Assembly: GCA_964654125.1 (NCBI GenBank)
Contig: CAZZGG010000103.1
Location: 1-9,180 of the forward strand
DNA length: 9,180 nt
Source: JAAYBY01 sp964654125
GTDB taxonomy: Bacteria > Bacillota > Clostridia > Saccharofermentanales > UBA5734
Direction of reading: 5' to 3'
Shown here: positions 1-6,437 of the stretch, in pieces
How positions within the stretch are numbered: the stretch's first letter is position 1
Layout of the letters: each line of letters opens with the position of its first letter
Notes under the pieces: model-generated
The model's input: the letters and a program-made list of their open reading frames with translations, nothing else
Told to the model about the DNA's origin: nothing
Database searches by the model: none
Translations under genes and position numbers: made by a program

Positions 1-543
1 GGATGTCAGCAGGTAATCCGTGATGGAAGAGGCAGACTTGCCAAACATGTCGGAAACGACAGCATCAAGGGCTACATTGCAGACGGTCCATGCATTTTGA
101 AAGCGGTTCTTCTCGCTGGACCTGCACGAGACAAGCTTGGCACGGTAACGTGTATACTCGCGTAATTCGCGAATTGGTCTGGGAGGAATATAACTGCCAG
201 GTACCAGGCCTAAGCGGAAAAGGTCACCGATCCATTTGGAATCCTTGACATCATCCTTATTGCCTTTAACCGCACGAACCCATTTGGGATTGGCGATGGT
301 GACTCGGATCGAATCCTCAAGGATGTTGAAAACAGGAATCCAGTATTTTCCGGTAGATTCCATGCAGACATCCAGGCAGTTGTTGCTTAAGAGCCATTGC
401 TTGAACTGCAAAATAGAATTGTTGAAAGTAGAAAATCGCTTTTTGGTATAGTGAGGGGTGATTCCAGTCGTGGTGATGATTGTGGCAACGAGAAAAGTTT
501 TGTGTACATCGACGCCACAGCAGATGGGATAAACAATTTTCAT
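1..543 (-). CDS. IS110-family DEDD recombinase (transposase), N-terminal part
   Basis: Reads as 181 residues from ATG at 543-541 and runs off the left edge still open. Family members are roughly 400 residues, so the C-terminal Tnp_IS116 (transposase_20) domain with its catalytic serine is missing here. The RuvC-like N-terminal domain is clear: residues 9-15 CGVDVHK (first Asp, D12), residues 60-68 CMESTGKYW (E62), and 95-101 NKDDVKD, giving the last two acids D98 and D101. The conserved LGLVPGSYIPP and RELREYTRYR stretches follow at about 111-134. A strong AAAGGAGG site lies seven bases before the start, which fixes the start. Established for the family: the protein uses a structured guide RNA encoded next to its gene to pair donor and target DNA. 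No stop or frameshift is visible in this part, so it may be intact. Confidence 0.96.
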   Translation of the reverse strand, partial: MKIVYPICCGVDVHKTFLVATIITTTGITPHYTKKRFSTFNNSILQFKQWLLSNNCLDVCMESTGKYWIPVFNILEDSIRVTIANPKWVRAVKGNKDDVKDSKWIGDLFRLGLVPGSYIPPRPIRELREYTRYRAKLVSCRSSEKNRFQNAWTVCNVALDAVVSDMFGKSASSITDYLLTS

Positions 544-565
544 GGTAAATCCTCCTTTCTTTTGT

Positions 566-752
566 TGAAAGAAGACAGTGACTGAGCCATCACACATTTA
601 ACGAAGTGCTAAAACAATGATTAGCGTGCGGTCTCATGGAACCACTCATTTGTGCTTGAAAGATGGCTCTTACACTGGTTAAGATACTGTTTTGAACCTA
701 GAAGCGTAATCTACGACTCACCTCTCCGTGCTTTGTAGTGTGTCTTCTTTCA
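566..752 (-). ncRNA. Candidate IS110 bridge RNA
   Basis: The noncoding stretch upstream of the recombinase is bracketed by a perfect 12-bp inverted repeat, TGAAAGAAGACA at 566-577 and TGTCTTCTTTCA at 741-752, so a transcript would close into a 187-nt structure. Two nested domains follow on the minus strand: a short ACACT/AGTGT stem (737-741 with 672-676; its first pair competes with the outer stem) enclosing about 60 nt, and an 8-bp perfect stem, GAGCCATC 584-591 with GATGGCTC 662-669, enclosing about 70 nt. Two successive loops fit the target-binding and donor-binding loops of the characterised IS621 bridge RNA, which is of similar length (about 177 nt). The 5' end falls just past the -10 box, at the expected transcription start. 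The sequence and pairing are seen; the role is inferred from family and position. Confidence 0.65.
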
Positions 753-759
753 GAAGGAG

Positions 760-768
760 ATTATATCA
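760..768 (-). promoter_or_regulatory. Extended -10 promoter of the candidate bridge RNA
   Basis: The minus strand reads TGATATAAT from 768 to 760, a consensus extended -10 (TGnTATAAT). The RNA stem begins at 752, a normal distance for a start site. There is no good -35 hexamer about 17 bases upstream (around 783-788 it reads AGGGGT). That fits the IS110 model, in which the -35 is supplied by the right end once the element has circularised, but an extended -10 can also work alone. Confidence 0.55.
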
Positions 769-806
769 GAAAACGAGAAACAACCCCTTTTTCATACCTA
801 TTTGTG

Positions 807-824
807 TCGCCGCTACAGCGGCGA
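807..824. repeat. GC-rich palindrome before the operon
   Basis: TCGCCGCT (807-814) and AGCGGCGA (817-824) form a perfect 8-bp inverted repeat with only two bases between the arms. It is far richer in GC than the sequence around it. It lies between the insertion sequence and the ribosome binding site at 828-832. It may be an operator, part of the 5' leader of the secreted-protein mRNA, or a palindromic insertion target, since some IS110-family elements insert at repetitive palindromes. A two-base loop is too tight for a good RNA hairpin without opening a pair, so a dimeric-protein site is the simpler reading. Confidence 0.55.
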
Positions 825-837
825 AATGGAGGTTAAG

Positions 838-1275
838 ATGATGTTAAAATTGAGCTCAACGCACAAAAAGGTAGTGGCCTTTGTATTATTGGTATTGTGC
901 GTGATGTTGGTAGGAATAACCAATGTTTATGCTGTTGTTTATTCAGGTACAGGAAATTTTTTAGCGGCAGGTAGCGAAACTCCGTGGATGATGTCGGAGA
1001 AAAAAACGTCTGGCACGCGATATGTCGCGGTCAACACAAGAGAAGGATATCCCAATCCGGGACAGTTGATAGGGCCATCATATCTCAGATGGGATGTCGC
1101 AATCCATCCACATTATGTTGTAATCAATAAGACCATTGGGAAAAATACTAGATCATCATCCTATATTTATGAAGATCGGTATGTACCAGGAGCATATTAT
1201 GACCTAAGCCTGACAAACACAACCGCAATAAATGCAACATGGGGATTGACTTACACATGCAATGCATCGAACTAA
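838..1275 (+). CDS. Small Sec-exported protein of unknown function
   Basis: 145 residues. The start is ATG 838 (or ATG 841), set by GGAGG at 828-832; an in-frame TTG at 802 has no site in front and would put the palindrome inside the gene. The N-terminus is a classic signal peptide: basic residues K4, K10 and K11, a hydrophobic core at about 12-27, and cleavage probably after VYA (residue 32). The mature part of about 113 residues is rich in Tyr, Thr, Ser and Asn, with alternating patterns suggesting beta structure, and has a single Cys near the C-terminus (residue 141). No lipobox, transmembrane anchor or sorting signal follows. I do not recognise the family. Being first in an operon with an ABC transporter and lipoproteins, it resembles in position Sec-exported bacteriocins such as the lactococcin 972 type, but it does not clearly match their sequence. 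Confidence 0.88.
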   Translation: MMLKLSSTHKKVVAFVLLVLCVMLVGITNVYAVVYSGTGNFLAAGSETPWMMSEKKTSGTRYVAVNTREGYPNPGQLIGPSYLRWDVAIHPHYVVINKTIGKNTRSSSYIYEDRYVPGAYYDLSLTNTTAINATWGLTYTCNASN

Positions 1276-1286
1276 AAATGTCCTTT

Positions 1287-1318
1287 CACATCTCCGGGAT
1301 TTGATTCCCGGAGATGTG
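1287..1318 (+). terminator. Strong intercistronic hairpin (attenuator or mRNA-stability element)
   Basis: CACATCTCCGGGA (1287-1299) pairs perfectly with TCCCGGAGATGTG (1306-1318) across a six-base loop, a 13-bp stem 11 bases after the stop of the secreted-protein gene. No run of T follows, so it is not a canonical intrinsic terminator. It more likely acts as a partial terminator or protects the 3' end of the upstream message, making the first gene more abundant than the transporter genes. It also contains an in-frame ATG (1314), which argues against that codon starting the next gene. Confidence 0.7.
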
Positions 1319-1346
1319 TCCTGGACAACATAAGCCAGAGGTGTGT

Positions 1347-2639
1347 ATGTTAGAAAAAAATATTACCAAATTATGGTTTGTCATCTTGATAGTTATCCTA
1401 GTCAGCTTCAATGCATGTGAAGTTGATAGTACTATTCCATCATATAGGTATAGGCAAGATAATTTGAACAACAAAGGTGATTTATCTATAGAGAGTAAGT
1501 ACTTTGTTGAAATAAGCGATATAGATATAAAATGGATATTTCCTGAATATCCATCTTTTTCAGAAGAAAGTCAACATTTAAATATAACTCCAAATAGGAA
1601 TTGCCACTTAGATATTTCAATATATAGAGAGCAAATTAAGAACAGCATCGACTATATTATACAGGAATACTATTACTACAATTATTCATACCCGAAGATA
1701 GAAGATCAAGATTGTAAAAACATGATAAATTGCGAGCTTGAGCAAGCCTTAAACTCTGCAGACTATTTTATGAACATACAGTCCAAAGCAATTGAGAACA
1801 ACATAAATATCGATATTAGTGAATTAGTAATTTATGAAAACATCGATACATATACTCATAATGACAATGATGTCATAGTTAGAGTACCTTGCTGGTTCCG
1901 ATTGTTTGTTGATACAAATGATGTAGAAAGTCTTGTAAAATATTTCCCGCAGTTATACCCAGGAAATATGAATATTATAAATGCGACCTTTTATTTTAGT
2001 ATAAACAAAGATGGGATCCTCTTAAATGGTTGGAGAGAGGTTTATGCTAATCCCCTCACAGTAAAATGGTTTACTCCAGACGGAATCAACATTCAGCAAA
2101 AAAGTCACATTTTGCTTTTTGAGGTTGAAAATGATCGTTTGGCAATTTATGAAGGAAAAGAATGGCTTGGTGAAAAGCATCTTGAACCAGATATGAACAT
2201 AAAACTGATAAACTGTTTGAGTAGCTTTGCAGAAGCATTATTTAGCTTTGATGATGCAAATTATTGGGATAGGTTATATGGATATTATGCAATTCAAGAT
2301 GAAAAAATAACTAAATCCGCGCGTGAGAACCTCTTAGAGAATTATTCCGCAAAGTTAATGGGGTATAAAGAAGAACCGAGTGGATTAACAAGTGTATATT
2401 CAGATAATCAAGGTGAATATTATGAAGTTATATTACATCTTGCTTATGAAGTTTATCCTAGGCTTCAAGATAACAAAAGTAGTTATATTGAAATAGAAAA
2501 TGTAAGAATACCAATAGGAAGCTATACTGCCACACTAAAAGCACTTGTTTCGATAAAAAACAAGGAATTGATTCTTAATAATTGGGTTCTACTAAGTTTC
2601 AAAAACAAAACGAAAGGGCTAATTATGGAAAACCATTAA
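1347..2639 (+). CDS. Putative lipoprotein of unknown function
   Basis: 430 residues from ATG 1347, preceded by AGAGG at 1337-1341; the longer in-frame ATG at 1314 lies within the hairpin and has no site. The N-terminus is a short signal sequence with K4 and K8, a hydrophobic core at about 9-20, then SFNAC with Cys24. The Phe at -3 makes this an imperfect lipobox, so lipidation is probable but not sure. The rest is hydrophilic and acidic, without further membrane segments, and has a tyrosine cluster (QEYYYYNYSYP) in the first third. I recognise no domain. The AT-rich coding sequence matches its neighbours downstream. Its place between a secreted protein and an ABC transporter suggests a surface partner of one of them, for example a receptor or protection lipoprotein. 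That is inference from context only. Confidence 0.85.
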   Translation: MLEKNITKLWFVILIVILVSFNACEVDSTIPSYRYRQDNLNNKGDLSIESKYFVEISDIDIKWIFPEYPSFSEESQHLNITPNRNCHLDISIYREQIKNSIDYIIQEYYYYNYSYPKIEDQDCKNMINCELEQALNSADYFMNIQSKAIENNINIDISELVIYENIDTYTHNDNDVIVRVPCWFRLFVDTNDVESLVKYFPQLYPGNMNIINATFYFSINKDGILLNGWREVYANPLTVKWFTPDGINIQQKSHILLFEVENDRLAIYEGKEWLGEKHLEPDMNIKLINCLSSFAEALFSFDDANYWDRLYGYYAIQDEKITKSARENLLENYSAKLMGYKEEPSGLTSVYSDNQGEYYEVILHLAYEVYPRLQDNKSSYIEIENVRIPIGSYTATLKALVSIKNKELILNNWVLLSFKNKTKGLIMENH

Positions 2640-2673
2640 AATGTTTTATTACTTAAGAGAAACAGGAGAAAAT

Positions 2674-3531
2674 ATGGATTATATTTTATATAAGACTTTT
2701 TTTCATAACAAAATGAAGTGGTTGGTAACAATAGTTATCTTTGTTATCTTTTCATTTTACAATATTTATAGAAAAACTTTAATTTATTCATTCTCGATTG
2801 AAGAGTCTTTATTAACATCAATAGACGATCGGATAATAATGCTAATTGTCTTTTCTGTATTGCCTTTATTAATCACCACTTCTTCACTAAATTTTAATAC
2901 ATGGGATGCTGTATTACTGTCAAAAATTGGAAATAGAAATAAATGGGCAATAAAAAAGCTAACGAGTATGGGTATTGCTAGTATGGCTGTAATATTAGTT
3001 TATTACATATCATTTTTTTTCATTGGAAAAATATTAGGTGTTCCGAATCTCTCTTCATGGAGCAATTCCACATTTTACGTGACGAATATAATCAATCCAG
3101 ATAGCTTTGACACATCAGGCAATCCATTTATAGGCTTTCTGAATGTGGATGTAAGTATTAATAATGTAATTGCATATTCATATTTTCTCTTGGTTATAAG
3201 GACAATCTTTTTAGCTTTTACTGTCTACCTGATATACATTTTTGTAGGTAATTTGGGTGTGGGCATATTGATGGCCGTTTTTTTATCGTGGTTGGAGATT
3301 TACTCTTATTCATTTTGTGTCAATTTTGTTCATGTAAGGTTTATTCTCCCTCACGAGCATTCATTGGCAACTTTCATAAATAATGCACGTCCGCATGTAG
3401 TTTTTTCAATTTTATATTGGACAATATTGTTGACAACACTATCAACACTGTGCGTGCTTTTTAGTGATCGGATGATTGAGAAGTATATGTGTGATTATAG
3501 AAAGAATAATCGAGAAGGAGAGTATGTATAA
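2674..3531 (+). CDS. ABC-2 type transporter permease (cassette 1, subunit A)
   Basis: 285 residues. ATG 2674 is chosen over ATG 2641 because AGGAG lies five bases before it. Six hydrophobic segments can be seen at roughly 15-33, 53-71, 98-120, 166-192, 194-213 and 241-263, with a hydrophilic loop of about 45 residues between the third and fourth. This is the usual topology of ABC-2 exporter subunits. The segment at about 83-120, starting SKIGNRNKWAIKKL, lines up with SRINRRTWVIGQ of the 298-residue permease in the second cassette, and overall size and topology agree, so the two look like distant paralogues. The stop overlaps the ATPase start (TAATG), implying coupled translation. It likely forms the membrane channel together with the 259-residue permease downstream. 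Confidence 0.85.
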   Translation: MDYILYKTFFHNKMKWLVTIVIFVIFSFYNIYRKTLIYSFSIEESLLTSIDDRIIMLIVFSVLPLLITTSSLNFNTWDAVLLSKIGNRNKWAIKKLTSMGIASMAVILVYYISFFFIGKILGVPNLSSWSNSTFYVTNIINPDSFDTSGNPFIGFLNVDVSINNVIAYSYFLLVIRTIFLAFTVYLIYIFVGNLGVGILMAVFLSWLEIYSYSFCVNFVHVRFILPHEHSLATFINNARPHVVFSILYWTILLTTLSTLCVLFSDRMIEKYMCDYRKNNREGEYV

Positions 3532-4178
3532 TGGCTGCTGATAAGGTGGTTTCTTTAAGAAATGTTACCAAAGTAATCAATGGTAATATGATTATTCGCA
3601 TCACAGACTTTCATGTATCACGATCTGAGATATGCGGATTGTACGGGAAAAATGGATCGGGAAAAAGCATGCTACTGAAACTAATAAGTGGTTTAGTTAA
3701 TTGTACTACTGGGACGATTGAAGTTTTCGGAGAAATCATTGGAGTGGGCGGGAAAATGCCGAAGAGCACAGGTATATTGATTGAGCAGCCTGGTATCCTT
3801 CCTCAATACTCGGCATTTGATAATCTTAAAATTCTTGCCAAGATCAATAAAAAAGTTTCAAAAATAGATATAACAGAAACATTGAGAGTTGCTGGGTTGG
3901 ACCCCCAAGATAAAAAGCCGACAAAAAAATATTCGTTAGGGATGAAGCAGAAGTTGGCATTAGCGCAAGCAATATTTGAGCAACCTCAACTATTGCTGCT
4001 TGATGAGCCAACTACCAATTTGGATACTGAGAGCATCACTGAATTGCTAGCATATCTGAAAAAAATCAATCAGGATTTTGGCGTCACTATTCTGATTGTC
4101 AGTCATCAAAAAGACGAACTGGAGATGATCTGTCATAGGATCTGCGATATTTCAAACGGGACAATTTATTGTAATTGA
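3531..4178 (+). CDS. ABC transporter ATP-binding protein (cassette 1)
   Basis: 215 residues, a complete nucleotide-binding domain of the BcrA/NatA (COG1131-like) type. Walker A is GKNGSGKS at 39-46, the Q-loop glutamine is Q86 in IEQPGILP, the signature is the degenerate YSLGMKQ at 134-140 (usual for this family in place of LSGGQ), Walker B is LLLLDEP at 154-160, the D-loop is NLD at 163-165 and the switch histidine is H192 in SHQ. All catalytic positions are present. It is short for the family, with little after the H-loop. ATG 3531 overlaps the previous stop by one base, and AAGGAG lies about ten bases upstream. It energises the two permeases encoded on either side. Members of this family drive bacteriocin or antibiotic efflux, but the substrate here is not shown. 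Confidence 0.96.
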   Translation: MAADKVVSLRNVTKVINGNMIIRITDFHVSRSEICGLYGKNGSGKSMLLKLISGLVNCTTGTIEVFGEIIGVGGKMPKSTGILIEQPGILPQYSAFDNLKILAKINKKVSKIDITETLRVAGLDPQDKKPTKKYSLGMKQKLALAQAIFEQPQLLLLDEPTTNLDTESITELLAYLKKINQDFGVTILIVSHQKDELEMICHRICDISNGTIYCN

Positions 4179-4188
4179 GGAAGAGTAT

Positions 4189-4968
4189 ATGATTAATTTG
4201 CTTTGGTCAGATTTAAAAAGAAGTGTTTTATCATTTTATTTTTTCCTTGCAGTATTTTTATTCGTAGCTTCAGGATTAATTAACTACTTTGTAAATTGTG
4301 AGAGATTAGGCGTAAATCCTGGGACATTGACCGTATTTCTGCACTCAACGATGTTGGACTATTCACTTTTCCATTACACAGCTCCTTTTATTGCAGTAAT
4401 ACCGATTGCTTTTTCACTCTACTATAATGTTTCAAGCGGTTATTATAAGCACGAAGCTCTTAGGCTGTCTCCAAAAGGTTACAGTATCGTAAAAGTGATC
4501 AATGGGGTTATAACAGGATCAGTAACGTTTCTGTTTGGGAGCACTCTGTTTATTCTGATATGCTTTTTTATTGATCCAAGTTTGTCTATTAGGCTATATC
4601 CACCCTCATACTTTGCATCTTTTCAAAACATCTATAATAACAGCATTTTATGTTATTCAATACTGGTGATCATAAACATGATGATTTATGGTGCGCTTTA
4701 CGCATTCTTTTGTATTAGTATTTTCAGCATCAGTAATAGCTTGATTGTAACTTTAGTTTTTCCTGCAATCTTTTATCTTTTTTCTTCAGCGCTATCAACT
4801 ATAAAAATTTATAGTTTTGGATTATTACCAAGTCATACTTTTTATCTACCAAGCTCCACCATTGATAAATTGATTCAAGATTATGGTATTGTGTTACTGA
4901 TTAGTATCATTTTATATATATTAGGATATCGAAAGAGATTTATGAAAGAAAGTTGGATACAAAAATGA
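4189..4968 (+). CDS. ABC-2 type transporter permease (cassette 1, subunit B)
   Basis: 259 residues from ATG 4189, ten bases after the ATPase stop, with GAGGAAG in the gap as ribosome binding site. Hydrophobic segments lie at about 14-36, 62-80, 102-128, 151-178, 180-204 and 231-246, again six helices, with a charged C-terminal tail. The stretch at about 66-118 (APFIAVIPIAFS, then SSGYYKHEALRLSPKGYSIVK) lines up with LPIFCALPYTAS and KSGFIKQYLHRTDIKNYTAGK of the 255-residue permease in cassette 2, including the Ser-Gly before the aromatic pair and the Tyr-x-x-x-Lys. It differs from the 285-residue permease, so the pump is probably a heterodimer of membrane subunits. Its TGA overlaps the next start (ATGA). 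Confidence 0.85.
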   Translation: MINLLWSDLKRSVLSFYFFLAVFLFVASGLINYFVNCERLGVNPGTLTVFLHSTMLDYSLFHYTAPFIAVIPIAFSLYYNVSSGYYKHEALRLSPKGYSIVKVINGVITGSVTFLFGSTLFILICFFIDPSLSIRLYPPSYFASFQNIYNNSILCYSILVIINMMIYGALYAFFCISIFSISNSLIVTLVFPAIFYLFSSALSTIKIYSFGLLPSHTFYLPSSTIDKLIQDYGIVLLISIILYILGYRKRFMKESWIQK

Positions 4969-6326
4969 ATGGGTTAAGATGCGTATGCATTACACTGGCT
5001 GTGCTTATCATCACAACCGGATGTGTAAAAACACCTGATGAAACTATTGTAATAAGAAAAAAAGACATAGAACAAGTAGTCAGAGATAAAGAAACAATTG
5101 ATAATGAACATAATGTGGACAGCGAATTAATTCATTATGATTGGCCCAAAATGTATATAAATGAATTAGATGAATTAAGCAATTTTTCAATAAATGCAGA
5201 TATTATAACCAGTGATGCAAAGTATTATCCTGTCAACAAAGCAAAACAGGCAGCATATCCGACATCACTAGTTGATACTATAATTGATCAGTTTGCGGAT
5301 GGTGCCATGTTGTTTAATTACTTGGAAGCTGTGAATACGAAGGAAGCAATTGAAGAGCAGATAATTATTCAAAAAAGATTGATTAATGATGTGCAAAGTG
5401 GAAGGAATCAAGCCTATGTCGGCACAGTGGATCATCTTGAGAATTATCTTAACGAATTAGAAATCAAACTTGAATCTGCACCCTCTCAAACAACCTTAAA
5501 CCCTGTAAATATTCATGCTGAACTGGATAATACAGGCGGATTGCAATTGGTATCTTTGAATGGAACTAAAATGGAATTCATTATTGCCAATCAGAGCTTT
5601 CGATTCATTAGATTTTATACTCAGCCTTGTTTGGATATAATGGCCCTTAAGAAGGAAGATGCTATTGATGCTGTTGGGATAAGCCGACTAGATGCTGAAA
5701 GACAGGCCTATGATATTGTTCATAGCCTGGGATATCTAGACATGTCTCTATCAGAAGTGAGTGTAGGAATATCCTTAGCGAATTATTCTGACAATAACAA
5801 CGATTATGAATATTCAGTATATTACTTCTATTTCACACGATCTTTTGCTAATACGGGGATAAATTATGAAGCGACCGATGTTGCGAGTTTTCCATCGTTT
5901 GATAGAGAGGATAGCGTATATTCGGAACCTTGGCCTTATGAATTTATCAGTATAGCAATCGGTCAAAATGGACCCCAAGAAATCATTATCAACGGTAATC
6001 TTGAAATAACTACATCAGTGACAGATAATGTGAAATTGCTTGATTTTAATGAGATGATAAAAAAAGCTATACCGGCGATAAAACACAAATATATCTATGC
6101 TGATGCTCAACATGAAGAAGAATTCAAATATACTATTGATAAAATTAAATTAGGCTATATGCAAGTCGTGTCATTGGATAATCCGAATGAATTTATTATT
6201 GTACCAGTATGGGATTTTTTCGGTTTTGAATCGATTAATGATGCAATAATGCTACGTAAACATCATAGTTATCTAACAATTAATGCTATTGATGGAAGTA
6301 TTATTGATAGAGTGAATGGCTATTAA
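4965..6326 (+). CDS. Putative lipoprotein, possibly DUF6034-like
   Basis: 453 residues from ATG 4965, which overlaps the permease stop by ATGA; an in-frame TTG at 4953 is less likely. The N-terminus has R5, a hydrophobic stretch at about 8-17 and ITTGC with Cys20, a plausible lipobox with Thr at -3, followed by VKTPDETIVIRKK. The mature protein is acidic, with a helical, charged region at about 120-170 and a C-terminal part ending in SYLTINAIDGSIIDRVNGY, a beta-hairpin pattern like those that close PepSY-type repeats. From memory, the start and end resemble clostridial DUF6034 lipoproteins; I cannot verify this and hold it at low confidence. It lies last in the AT-rich operon and is probably an extracytoplasmic partner of the transporter or a binder of the small secreted protein. 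Confidence 0.82.
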   Translation: MNGLRCVCITLAVLIITTGCVKTPDETIVIRKKDIEQVVRDKETIDNEHNVDSELIHYDWPKMYINELDELSNFSINADIITSDAKYYPVNKAKQAAYPTSLVDTIIDQFADGAMLFNYLEAVNTKEAIEEQIIIQKRLINDVQSGRNQAYVGTVDHLENYLNELEIKLESAPSQTTLNPVNIHAELDNTGGLQLVSLNGTKMEFIIANQSFRFIRFYTQPCLDIMALKKEDAIDAVGISRLDAERQAYDIVHSLGYLDMSLSEVSVGISLANYSDNNNDYEYSVYYFYFTRSFANTGINYEATDVASFPSFDREDSVYSEPWPYEFISIAIGQNGPQEIIINGNLEITTSVTDNVKLLDFNEMIKKAIPAIKHKYIYADAQHEEEFKYTIDKIKLGYMQVVSLDNPNEFIIVPVWDFFGFESINDAIMLRKHHSYLTINAIDGSIIDRVNGY

Positions 6327-6393
6327 GAAATGCGTTCAGTTTATAGATTGATGAAGGGGCACTCTAAAGAAATGGGAGCAATTGAATATTAAA

Positions 6394-6416
6394 TAACGAT
6401 TTATGCATCATCGTTA
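6394..6416. promoter_or_regulatory. Inverted repeat upstream of the second ABC cassette
   Basis: TAACGAT (6394-6400) and ATCGTTA (6410-6416) are a perfect 7-bp inverted repeat around a nine-base centre, ending four bases before the GGGAGGAGGAA ribosome binding site of the next gene. No T-run follows, so it is not a terminator. It could be an operator or a leader hairpin controlling cassette 2. I see no convincing -35/-10 pair in this gap. Confidence 0.35.
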
Positions 6417-6437
6417 ACAGGGAGGAGGAACTGGCAC

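Larger units (their letters stand above)
1..790 (-). mobile_element. Left end of an IS110-family insertion sequence (partial)
   Basis: This is the promoter-proximal end of an IS110-family element, cut by the left window edge. It comprises the recombinase N-terminus (1-543) and about 220-250 bases of noncoding sequence upstream of it. A long noncoding stretch before the recombinase gene is typical of the IS110 subgroup, whereas the IS1111 subgroup has it after the gene. The outer boundary is not visible, since these elements usually lack clear terminal inverted repeats. I place it near 770-800 because in studied members the left end lies close to the -10 box of the guide-RNA promoter. It could reach as far as about 838. 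Confidence 0.8.

Noticed and set aside
236..585. Plus-strand reading frames opposite the IS110 recombinase
   Set aside because: They are antisense to a well-conserved recombinase, start without ribosome binding sites and have no protein-like features.
802..837. Twelve-residue N-terminal extension of the secreted protein from TTG 802
   Set aside because: There is no ribosome binding site before 802, the extension reads through the GC-rich palindrome, and GGAGG at 828-832 points to ATG 838/841, which also gives a proper signal peptide.
838..1275. Assignment of the small secreted protein to the lactococcin 972 bacteriocin family
   Set aside because: Operon position and signal peptide would fit, but the mature sequence is longer and I cannot align it with the known lactococcin 972 sequence; kept as unknown.
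1314..1346. Start of the first lipoprotein at ATG 1314
   Set aside because: This ATG lies inside the 13-bp hairpin stem without a ribosome binding site; ATG 1347 has AGAGG in front and starts a normal signal sequence.
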